Below, piece by piece: positions 30,689 through 40,984 of a DNA stretch of 64,000 bases (its first letter is position 1; each line of letters opens with the position of its first letter). The notes beneath the pieces were generated by a model that saw only the letters and a program-made list of their open reading frames with translations, searched no databases and had not been told where the DNA came from. The DNA comes from Musa acuminata AAA Group (taxonomy: Eukaryota > Streptophyta > Magnoliopsida > Zingiberales > Musaceae), in the NCBI RefSeq assembly GCF_036884655.1, contig NC_088355.1, forward strand, positions 23,715,501 through 23,779,500, written 5' to 3'. The position numbers were made by a program, and so were the translations under genes.

Positions 30689-33600
30689 TTAGCTAATAGC
30701 AAAATTAAATTTGATAAAAATATCTTTTTCTCTTCGGGTGAAGTGCTCGGTTTTGAGTTCATGCTCCATACAGGATCTTGAGTCTCTAATAATCTCTTTC
30801 AAGAGCTGAGCATTGTTTGTGTGTTGACATTCAAAGATTCTATTACATCTCTCCTTCCACATCCACCAAATAGCACATCTGAAAATAACCTTTGCCAGTT
30901 GTGTAAGAGGCCCTTTTCTTGAGAAAACATTGCATAAGGTCGCCTAGTTCTTGGTGCAAGTTTGGTTGCGGCAGTCTATTGAGTTCAAATCGCTGGAGAA
31001 TCTCCTTCCATATCCATTTTGTATAATCACAAGCAAAATAGAGGTGGTCAACAGTTTCTTCTTGTTGCAAACAAAGGGAGCATCGGTTAACATGATAGAT
31101 ACCTCTTCTTTTCATATTGTCTATTGTAGGTAGTTTATTGAGAAGGGCCTGCCATGTACATAAGGAGTGTCTTTGTGATCCCGGTCGATCCCATGTCCAA
31201 CTACTTGGGACCCACTTGTTATTTCTTTGCCTAATTTGATTCCATGCGGATGTGGCACTAAATTTACCATTGTCATGAGGCCAAATAAGTATATCTGAAG
31301 AGTTGTTCCTGATTCGAATAGCTATGATAGTCGGCCAAAGTGATAACATTTCAGGAGAAATAGGATTAGGGAGACACCAAGTACCGTTAGCGATGAACTC
31401 GGAAACCTTCCAATCTTTGGGAGCCCCAAGATCTTTTCGTATTCTGTCGCCATATAATTGAAATATACTCTTCCCATTCACCCAAGGATCGTACCACATA
31501 TTAGTACTAGTTCCAGAAGAGATTGCATACGAAATGTGTTTGATTAGCCAATTCCTTGCCTTTAAAATTCCTTTCCAAGCTGCAGAGTGGTATGTTCTTG
31601 TTGAAATTTCCCATATTGATTCCTTTGAGAGATACTTAGCAGAAACCCAATGTGACCATAAGGAACATTTGTTTTGCAAAAGATCCCACAATTACTATAC
31701 CAAACATGCTTGATTCCAATCTCTAGTATTTCTCAAATTTAGCCCCCCTTCATCTTTCGGTTTGCAAATACTATCCCAATTTACCATATGCATTGCCTTA
31801 TCATTTGTGCCATTCCAGAAGAAGTTCATTAATAACCGTTCAATATCTTGGAGAAGTCCAGCAGGCAGAAGAAATGCATTACACCAATATATAGAGTAGG
31901 AGTGCAATACCGAACGGATGAGTTCGAGTCGTCCTGCTTTTGATAGAAACCTATTTTTCCAAGAAGAAATTCTATTCTTTATTTTTTGCAAGATAGGTTG
32001 ACAGTGGGTTTTGTGAATGCCTGTGGATATGAGCGGGAGACCCAAATAAGGAACTGGCAAGCTTCCTTCACTAACCCCCAAAGTTTGTGAAATAAAGACC
32101 TTATCCTCAACGTAAGGGCTCATATATACTTTACTTTTCGCATGATTTAACTGAAGTCCAGAAACCATACCAAAGTCATTCATAATAGTAGCCAGGTTCT
32201 TTACTGAATTTGGTTCATTTTGGAGAAAGATAAGTAAGTCATCTGCAAATGTTATATGTGATATATGAACAGAACCAGCACTGGGTACCTTAATGCTGTC
32301 ATTTAAGACTGCGTGTTCCAACATACAGCTAAGTCCTTCCATCGCAATAGTAAAGAGATACGGAGAGAGTGGATCACCTTGTCGGATGCCATTCGTGCTC
32401 CCAAAAAAACCAATATGTGAGCCATTAAAGAGTATCGAAAACTTTGGAGTTTCTAGGCAAGATTGAATCCAATTAATCCATTGCTGTGGGAAGTTCATAT
32501 CAAGGAGCATCTTATAGATAAATTTCCTATTAACTGAATCAAAGGCTTTCCTTAGATCAGCTTTAATGCAGATTTTTGTCCCTCTTGCTTTTGAATGCAA
32601 ATCTTTGACCAAGTCATTAGCAAGCAAAATGTTATGATGTATATACTTCTCCCTTTGATGAAAGCAGCTTGATTTGGGCTAATGATCTTGTGTAATACCT
32701 TTTGCATTCTATTTGCCAATACTTTGGAGATGATCTTGTATATAAAGTTGCATAATGATATGGGTCGATAGTTCTCTAGTGAATCAGCCCCTGCATTCTT
32801 CGGAATTAAAGAAATAAAAGTGCAATTCATCTCTCTAAGAATATGACCTGAAGAGAAAAAATGTTGGCAAGCTTTGATCACATCATTTCCAATAATAGAC
32901 CAAGCAGTTTGGTAAAATTCAGCTGGAAATCCATCTGGACCTGGGCTTTTGTGCTTTGGTGACTTAAAGACAACACATACAATTTCGTCATCTGTAATTG
33001 GGGCATTGAGGATTGAAATAGCTTCCGAATCAAGTTTTCTAGTCGGCTCCACATGAATGTTATTAGGTTTCCCAGCTTGATTGAGTAAGGAATAAAAAAA
33101 TTGCTCTGTGTGTGCTTTAACCTCATCTAAATTCTCAATAAGATTATCATCTTTGTCTCTGCATTTGCTGATACGGTTAATAGCCCTTCGAGTAGCAATT
33201 GAAGCATAGAAAAATTTAGTATTGGAATCCCCTAGTGTAAGCCAATGCTGTCGAGACTTCTGCTTTGCAAAACTTTCCTCCTGTTTTAAGGCTTGCATGA
33301 AGTTATTTCTGGCTTCCGTCTCTTTGTAGATAATATTTTCATCATTTGGCTGAAGTTGCAGCTCATGTTGCAATGACATTAGTTCCTTTCTGCAAAATTG
33401 AACTCTGGTGGTAATATTGCCAAAGGTATTTGTATTCCACTCCTTTAGTGCTGCTTTACAGGCTTTGAGCTTTTGACATAAGATGTAAGGGGGAGATCCA
33501 TGCACATTAACATTCCAAGCAGATCTGATAACATCAAGAAATTGAGGATGAGTACTCCACATGTTAAAGAATCTAAACGGTTTCTTGCCTCTTGGTGTCG

Positions 33601-34312
33601 CTTTTTCTGCGTGTATATACATTAAAGAATGGTCAGAAAACAAAGGAGCACCATACTCAAGAAGTGAATCTGGGTAAACTGTTAACCATTCATGGTTAAT
33701 CAAACACCTATCAAGTCGAGCCATTATTTTTCTATTAGCAGCACCTTGATTACTCCAAGAGAGCCAATTACCCACAGATTTCATATCAAACAATGCTGCA
33801 GTGTCAATGTAATCATTAAAACTTTGAAGCTGACTTTCTGAAAGTTGTCTACCCCCCACTTTTTCATTTGTGTACCGAACAGTATTAAAGTCTCCAAGAA
33901 CAATCCAAGGTACATTGAGACAGCCATTTACAATATTAGTCAGGTCAGACTAAAGAGTATTTCTTTCTTGCATACTGTTTGAAGCATATATACCAGTGAA
34001 ATTGAATTGACAGCCATTCTTTTTATCCTCTACCTTAAGATGAATGAATTGATCAGTAGCAGAAATAAACCAAGCATTAATAGAGTTAGGATTCCATAAG
34101 ACCCATATTCTACCAAAAGTTTCATTTGAGTCATTGGTAAACAGTTCTTCGTCCGGCCATATAAAATTCTTTTGAGCTTGAACGCGCGATTGTTTAATTT
34201 TCGCTTCCACTAGAATAACAATATCACATGCGGCAGACTTGATTATTCTGTTGAGCCCCCGACATTTCTCCGACTTATTAAGTCCGCGAACATTCCAGCA
34301 TGTTATCTTCAT
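30689..34312 (-). pseudogene. LINE ORF2 of copy 6, at least four lesions
   Basis: Alignment by eye with ORF2 at 14672-18292 shows: a TGG-to-TAG stop at about 33950; an extra TA at about 32640 (frameshift in the RT domain); two adjacent nonsense changes (CAG to TAG, CAA to TAA) at about 31693-31700; an extra A at about 30925 (frameshift near the C-terminus). Endonuclease, RT and zf-RVT motifs remain visible in the pieces ([31 protein letters not shown]). Dead as a protein gene. Confidence 0.9.
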
Positions 34313-34350
34313 TAGTAATAAACAAATGAAAAGGTAGTAAGGTATTCATC

Positions 34351-35877
34351 CTACGACTTTGGATGGATTGTACCATCCTTTTTCTTATCCTTCGGTTTTG
34401 TATTTTCTTCCCGCACAATATCCTTACCTTTTATGGCTTTATTCCTATATTTATCCACTTCATCTACAGCTTGCAGATTTTTAAACTTTAAAGTACCTTG
34501 AATCATGTGGTCTTGATTGGCAGGGTTTGTTGAAGCTCGATAAGATTGTTGCAGCACAATATCCTGGATAGTACTTGTTGGAGCAGCGTGGCTAGAGAGG
34601 TTTGTTGGGGCATGAGTTTGTTGAGTCGGAATATCCTTGTTGGCGATGTTTGTTGTGGCCTGAGTTTGTTGAGGAAGAATATCGTTGCTGGCGAGATTTG
34701 CTTGGGCCTGAGTTCGTTGAGCTATTGTGGATGGATCCGATGATATTAGAAGAGATGAAGTTCCTGACTTATGTTTCTCCTGTCCACTAGTACCATGGGA
34801 AACCTCTGTTGTGGAAGGCTCTGACATTATAGGAAGAGATAAAGTTTTGGAATTGTCCCTCTGTCCGCGGTGCTTTCCTTGCGAGTCGGAATGCTCAATA
34901 GTTTTCGCCACCATCGGTGCTACTGCCATTAGAGAAGAATCACTTTGTTGCTGAGGTGCTTGACGTGGTCGATAGACCTTTGTGGTTGGTTGTGGGGTTT
35001 GCTGACAAGCTCCATTTGCATGACCAAAAGATAAGCAACGCTGACATCGTTGTGGCTTCCAGGAATATGAGACATGTACCTTCCGAGTGTTCCCGTCAAG
35101 ATCGCGATAGAAAACTTCATTAGGAAGATCTTCATCGGAAGAAACCAGCACACATGCTCGTGCAAATGCTAATCTCGTCTGAGCTGCTGTTGCTTTGTCG
35201 ATGTAGAGTGGCTGTCCCAGAGTGCTGCATAACTTTGCAATAAAACGTCGACTCCAAAGATGTAGAGGCAGTCCTTGAAAGGATACCCATAATGGAATAG
35301 ACTGTAGGCTATCTAACTCCAAACGGACATCAGGAGACCAACGTCGTAAAATCATTGGATGACCGCGGATAGTCCAGAATCCTTCGAGGATTCGTTGCAA
35401 ATCTTCTTCAGAGTATAGCTTGCAAACAAAGAATCCGTTCTCCAGCATATGAAGATCAAATGACGATATTCCCCATCGAGTTTTGATAAATGAGGATAAT
35501 GGGAAATAAGATGTTTTGAGACCTACCACATAGCCAACAATCGCCATTGACCATGTCTCAATAAGCTCTGCTGAATCAGCAGTCTCGTATACAGCAATCT
35601 TCTTATCAGCCTGAACTTCTGGCGTAATGAATTCCAAGCTTAGATCTGGACTTCCAACCGGAGCCTTGAATAGGCTAGTCCAAGGCCGAGGTTCATTGGA
35701 AATTAGAGCAGGCTGCCGCGATCTAGAGCGCGACCTGCTTCGATGCTGCTTCATCGAAGGAGTTTCTCTCTGGAGAGGATATGGTGGAGGAGCAACTTGA
35801 GGGATAACGGTAGGGAGTCTTGCCATCGTTTCAACCCTCCCGCCACCGTCGCCAGCCCTAGGGGTCGTCGATGCCAT
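34351..35877 (-). CDS. LINE ORF1: nucleic-acid-binding protein, 508 aa, intact
   Basis: Predicted RNA-binding partner of ORF2 that coats the LINE transcript. An SR-run (HRSRSRSRSRQ, residues 45-55) is followed by a DUF4283-like domain at about 85-235 (FDLHMLENGFFVCKLYSEED, then FWTIRGHPMILRRW and IPLWVSFQGLPLHLWS) and a CX2CX4HX4C knuckle with C278, C281, H286, C291. The C-terminal third is Gln/Thr/Ser-rich and ends in a Lys-rich stretch. Start Met 35877 follows the repeat-rich 5' UTR. The only complete ORF1 in the window. Confidence 0.9.
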   Translation of the reverse strand: MASTTPRAGDGGGRVETMARLPTVIPQVAPPPYPLQRETPSMKQHRSRSRSRSRQPALISNEPRPWTSLFKAPVGSPDLSLEFITPEVQADKKIAVYETADSAELIETWSMAIVGYVVGLKTSYFPLSSFIKTRWGISSFDLHMLENGFFVCKLYSEEDLQRILEGFWTIRGHPMILRRWSPDVRLELDSLQSIPLWVSFQGLPLHLWSRRFIAKLCSTLGQPLYIDKATAAQTRLAFARACVLVSSDEDLPNEVFYRDLDGNTRKVHVSYSWKPQRCQRCLSFGHANGACQQTPQPTTKVYRPRQAPQQQSDSSLMAVAPMVAKTIEHSDSQGKHRGQRDNSKTLSLPIMSEPSTTEVSHGTSGQEKHKSGTSSLLISSDPSTIAQRTQAQANLASNDILPQQTQATTNIANKDIPTQQTHAPTNLSSHAAPTSTIQDIVLQQSYRASTNPANQDHMIQGTLKFKNLQAVDEVDKYRNKAIKGKDIVREENTKPKDKKKDGTIHPKS

Positions 35878-36376
35878 GTTTGATCCCTCTTCTGGTCACC
35901 GCTACAGAATCGTCACCATAGGGAAAAGTCACCGCTGCAGAATTTCAGATCGTCGCTACAGTACCATCGCCCTAGATCTGGTCGCCGCTGCAGTGTCGTC
36001 GCCGCTACAGTACCATCGAATCAGATCTGGTCGCGCTGCAGTGTCGTCGGCGCTACAGTACGTCGACCTAGATCTGGATCTGGTCGCCGCTGCAGTGTCG
36101 TCGTCGCTACAGTACCGTCGCCCTAGATCTGGTCGCCGCTACAGTACCGTCGACCCAGATCTGGTCGGCGCTACAGTACGTCGACCTAGATCTAGATCTG
36201 GTCGTGTCGCCCTAGATCTGGTCGCCACTGCAGTGTCGCCGCCGCTACAGTAACGTCGACCCAGATCTGGTCGCCGCTGCTACAGTACGTCGCCCCTAGA
36301 TCTGGTCGCCGCTACAGTGTCGCCGCCGCTACAGTACGTCGACCCAGATCTGGTCGCCGCTACAGTACCGCTACAG
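35878..36376 (-). promoter_or_regulatory. LINE 5' UTR, GC-rich tandem repeats (likely internal promoter region)
   Basis: About 500 bp built from repeated modules gctacagtaccgtcg, agatctggtcgccgctgcag and gtgtcgtcgccgctacagt, roughly 30 bp each in pairs of about 60 bp. The modules contain short palindromes (AGATCT, CTGCAG). LINEs carry internal promoters here, so a regulatory role is likely but unproven. A piece recurs inverted at 46646-46795. Confidence 0.7.
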
Positions 36377-36524
36377 TAATGATGCATAATGATTGTGCTT
36401 AATAAATTTATCTTTTGAAATTATGTATGATGATTTGAAGTAATGATGATTTTTGGGTGATTTATGCCTTATTGATCTTTGTCATATTAAATCTTGCACT
36501 TTTGGTTTTAAACATGATACTTAC
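36377..36524. other. unassigned AT-rich spacer
   Basis: AT-rich sequence between LINE 5' end and Sirevirus LTR. Repeated atgatg motifs resemble the Sirevirus 3' internal region at 38690-38830, but there is no clear match and no gene. Confidence 0.3.
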
Positions 36525-38178
36525 TATTGAATCTCGGATGTTGATGATAAAACCAATTATTAAGTGTTTGTGAATTAATCTACGTTTTGAATGACACAGG
36601 ATGCTTCGATCAAGATAAGACAATTAAAGCAAAAAAAATCATGTTGGGCCGGTGGAACATGTCAGAAGATTGGACGTCTAGCCGGAGGATCGGATGACGT
36701 ATCGACAAAATGTTTTGGGTCATGGATTCGGGCATTGGGCTAAGAAGAGTGGAAATTGCGCTAAGGATATTGGAGTTGTGGAGGAGTCAACTGGCCGATT
36801 GGGCAATAGGCCGCAAGAGAGGACGATGTACCGAAGAATTGGACGAAGCGTCGATAGGCCAATGACATGCCGGACAACATGATTCAAGCTTAGTAATAAT
36901 TGTCTAAATCGAAGTGTGTTTTTACATGTGCAGGATTAACTACGATAGCAAGACATAAAGCAAAATTAAGTCCCGGAGTTAAGAACACGATTTTGTTAGG
37001 AGTTCAAGAGTTCATCGGAAGTCCGGACGTTCGTCGGAAGTTCTACAGGAACCTACCGAGAAGTCTCGGAGCTTGCTAGAGAAGCTCATCGGAACTCGCC
37101 AAGAAGTTCATCGTGAAGTCCAGGAGCTTGCTAGGAGTCCACTTGAACATTGCCGAGAGATCGTCGGAAGTTCGCCAGAAGATCACCGGAAGAAACTAGA
37201 CTTACAAACTTGTTTAGCTTAGGAAATGTCTTAGAATTCGTAGTTAGCACGTAATTGGAATTGGATTTAGGCCAACCTAATTAGGGGCCAGTTGGGCCCA
37301 TGTAAGTACAATGTTGGGCCCAATGAAAGGCCCAAACAGTAACCCAAGAAGTGGCACCATCATGGCATAGTCTTCAAGACTATGTCAAATAGTGGTACTG
37401 CCAATCTAGGCAGTGTGGTACTGCCCCTGGTAGGGTGCCAGGCGGTGGTACCGCCTATCTAGGTGGTGGTACTGCCGAGTGGCCCAGTGCCAGGAGGTGG
37501 TCCCGCCAAATTGGACGGTGGTACCGTCTAATACAGTGTTAGTGTCAGACTAACACTAGTGGTGGTACTGCCCAGCACAAGCAGTGGTACAGCTTGAACC
37601 TAGAAAACCCGGGATGAGATATTTTTAGGCTCCAAGTTTGAAACAACTTAAGGCCTATAAATACCCCTCTCGTCCCTAGTTAACAAACATAAGGATAGAG
37701 AGTTTAAAAGTGAAGAAACGCTGTTGTAATCACTTGTGAAATCCCCTCCTCTAATCTAAGTTTAGAATTTTATTTAGGAGGAGTGAGTGCTTATAAAGGT
37801 TGTCTCCTAAACCTGTGAAAATGAGAAGAGGGGTGTAAAAGGTGGTTGGTCTTTGCCGATTGAAGGAAGACCGATAGTGGATGCCGGTGGCCTCGACGGA
37901 ATAGGAATTGATAGAGTGGATATAGGTCACGACGACCGAACCACTATAAAATTGGCATGTTCTCTGGTTTGCATTTCTATTATTGCCATTTACTTTACGT
38001 CAAACCATTTTACTTGCTTACTGCCTTCAATATATTTACGAACATGTGTTTCAAGTTAAGTTTCCGAAATCAGTTTTTATCGTACGAAAGAATTTTCTGA
38101 AACCGACGTATTTTACCACTGCACTAATTCACCCCCCCCCCCCCCCCTCCCCCTTTAGTGCCGACTCTTTTCCTAACA
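36525..38178 (+). repeat. 5' LTR of S2 (1.65 kb)
   Basis: Begins tattgaatctcggatgttga and ends ttttcctaaca. Contains an array of ggtggtaccgcc-type palindromes (37380-37600), a candidate promoter box cctataaatacc at about 37656, and a long C-run (38132-38147) about 35 bp before its end. Small frames inside are not genes. Confidence 0.85.
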
Positions 38179-39584
38179 GATATATGTTTTTATTTGGCAT
38201 AAATGAAATAAAATCATATTAATTGAAACAACTAAAAAGATAAAAATATTTTTCTTTATCTTATTGATTTTGATAAATCCATTTGTATCATTTTTATGAA
38301 TCTCTTGGACTTTGAAACTGATTTTGATGATTTAAATTTGAATAATTTTTTATCCAAATCATGATCTTGATTCTTTGATATTTATAAATTAAGATTTATT
38401 ATGAATCAAGATTTTTCATTAATCGTTCTCCTACAATTCTTCTTGGTATCTTATTTAAAGAAGAGATTAACTATATGAATCATATCTTTTAGTATTTAAG
38501 TGGTCTTATCTTTGATGACATGATTTCTTTGTATTTATGACACGAATGCCTTGAAAAGATTGAAATATTTTACACTATTATATTCTTCCCTTATTCTTTC
38601 TTGTTTATAATGATAAATGGGAGAAAAGTTATGATCATGTATGGTAGGATGTAATTTGACAAATTGATATCATCATGATGTGAAATATTTATGATTTAGA
38701 ATGATGCATGCAATACTTATGCTTTTTATTATGATGATGTATGTGATGTATTGCATATGATGATTGAAATTGCTTTGATTTGAATTTAAGGTTTATCTCA
38801 ATTATGACATTTTGAAATAAGAATGAATTATTTACCTTTGTCATGATTTGAAAATTGTTTTAAAGGGAAAAGAATTACAACATTGTATTCTTCCCTTTTT
38901 TTTGACAATGACAAAGGGGGAGAAAAATTGCTAGCTCAAGATGCAAAATTTGAAAACTTGCACATTGCAAAAGAAGCAAACTTGCTAGCTTGTTCATCTC
39001 AAAAGAGAAGCAAGAAGTGCTATCTTGCAAATCTCAAGACGTACAAATGCAAACTTGTAAAATTTATAATTTTGCATATCTTTAAAATTTATGATGATTT
39101 GGTGATTATGCATGTTCTAAAATATTGTAAGATTCACTAGCTTGCATGATGTAGAACTTGCTATCTTGAACATCACTAAGAAGTGATATCTTACCTATCT
39201 CAGGAAGCAAAAAATGTTAACTTGCACATCTAGCAAAATTTACAAACTTGTATATTTCAAGAAGCAATAGTTACTTTCTTGAATATCTCAAAATTGCTAG
39301 TTTGCATGTTTTGAAATGTTGTAAAATTATTGCTAGCTTGCATGATGATAAAATTGAATATTATGTTTATTATGCAATAATTTGAACTTGTATGTCCAAA
39401 TATTTGAAAGTTGCATTTCTTTTTGTTGATGACAAAGGGGGAGAAGTATGATGTTATGCATAAGTTTATGATAGCATGTTGCTTGGATTTTTGAATCCAA
39501 GAGTTCTATCAATATGGTATATTGATAGGGGATTTAAGGTTAACTCCATCATCAATTAGTTATCATCATCAAAAAGGGGGAGAT
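38179..39584 (+). other. S2 internal remnant (3' non-coding region)
   Basis: AT-rich, non-coding. Three polypurine-type motifs occur: acaaagggggagaaaa at 38911, gatgacaaagggggagaag at 39428, and aaaaagggggagat immediately before the 3' LTR. Repeated words ttgctagcttgc / aacttgc occur at 38930-39350. Multiplied polypurine tracts near the 3' LTR are known for Sireviruses. No domains of gag or pol. Confidence 0.75.
39571..39584 (+). promoter_or_regulatory. polypurine tract of S2
   Basis: aaaaagggggagat lies directly before LTR start TGTTGAATC at 39585. Confidence 0.85.
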
Positions 39585-40523
39585 TGTTGAATCTTATATT
39601 TTGATGATGAAACTAATTGATAGTGTTTATGATTTGATCTATGTTTTGAGTGACGTAAGATGCTTCAATCAGGATGAGACAATTAAAGTATGAAGAATCA
39701 TGTTGGGCTGGAGGAAAACTTGTCAGAAGACTAGATGTCGGGCTAGAGGATCGGTCGACATATCGACAAAAGACTTCGGGCCATGGATTCGGGCATCAGG
39801 CCAAGAAGAGCGGATATTGTGCCAAGGATATCAGAGTTGCGAGGTCAATTGACCGATTGGGCAATAGGCCGAAAGAGAGGACGATACACCGAAGAATCGA
39901 ACGAAGCGTCGATGGACCAATGACATGCCGGATGACATGATTCATGCTTAGGAATAATTGTCTAGATCGAAGTGTGTTTTACATGTGTAGGATTAACTAT
40001 GATGGCAAGGTATGAAGCAAAATGAAGTCCCAGAATCAAGAACGCGATTTTGTTGGGAGTTTGAGAGTTCGTCGGAAGTCCGGATGTTCGTCGGAAGTTC
40101 TACGGAGAAGTCCCAAGCCTGCTAGAGAAGCTCATCAGAACTCACCAAAGAAGATCGTCGTGAAGTTTAGGAGCTTGTCAGGAGTCCGTTGGAACATTGC
40201 CGAGAGATCATCGGAAGTTCATCGGAAGAAACCAAGACCTAGGGACTTGTTTAGCTTAAGTATGCTTTAGATTTCATAGTTAGTACATAATTGAGATTGA
40301 AATTAGGCCAACCCATTTATGGGCTAGTTGGGCCCATGTAAGGACCGTGTTGGGCCTAATGAAAGGCCCAAACAGTGACCTAAGAGATGACACCGTCATG
40401 GCATAGTCTCCGAGACTATGTCAGGCACCACTAGTCTGGGTGATAGTACCGCCCTTGGCAGGGTGCCAGGCGGGGGTACCGCCAGTTTGGGCAGTGGTAC
40501 CTCCCAGTGGCCCAGTGCCAGAT
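39585..40523 (+). repeat. 3' LTR of S2, first part
   Basis: TGTTGAATCTTATATTTTGA onward matches 36525-37490 and stops at 40523 in the palindrome array, where TGTCACGGAC of the inserted element begins. Confidence 0.85.
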
Positions 40524-40970
40524 TGTCACGGACAAACTTCTAAATAAGGTGTTTGATATAGTGCTAATGTATGTCTGTGTCTTTTGGCATGTTCATGCCT
40601 TGTACAGCATGTAAAGGGGCGGCCGAAGGCTTAATAGTCCTATTTTAGTTGGGTTGGTAGCCTCTTTAGGCTTGTAAATAAAGGTTGTGTCATGTGGACA
40701 CGTGCGAGAGATTTTTGGTCTTTAATGGACCATTTTACCCTTTGTTGTGCCACTGTTTAGAGCTTGTAAAGTCTGTTTGTAATTTGCATTGTCTATGAAG
40801 TGTTTTTCGGAGATGTTTGCTTGTGGATCCCGATTGAGGCGTTTTCTCTAACCCGTCCTCTCTCTTTCTTGGGTCCTAAGGGACATGGGAGACTTCGGGG
40901 AGGCTGACCTTTGCAGATAGACATGCAATGGTGCCGCACGACTTAAGCAAAACCAGCTAAGTCCGTGACA
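40524..40970 (+). repeat. 5' LTR of the LARD-like element
   Basis: 447 bp from TGTCACGGACAAACTTC to CTAAGTCCGTGACA. Matches 46793-47236 throughout. Confidence 0.9.
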
Positions 40971-40972
40971 TA

Positions 40973-40984
40973 TGATATCAGAGC
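40973..40984 (+). promoter_or_regulatory. primer-binding site of the LARD-like element
   Basis: TGATATCAGAGC, one mismatch to the initiator tRNA-Met site TGGTATCAGAGC, two bases after the LTR end. Confidence 0.82.

Larger units (their letters stand above)
30500..36376 (-). mobile_element. LINE copy 6, nearly full length
   Basis: Poly-A (T17 at 30501-30517), tail, 3' UTR, ORF2 (broken), ORF1 (intact) and a repeat-rich 5' UTR to about 36376. The most complete member of the family in the window and the reference for element structure: about 5.9 kb, ORF1 and ORF2 separated by 38 bp. No clear target duplication, because the sequence right of 36376 does not match that left of 30500. Confidence 0.92.

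Noticed and set aside
35876..36253. 125-codon plus-strand frame over the LINE 5' UTR
   Set aside because: Translation of GC-rich tandem repeats, antisense to the LINE; no domain.
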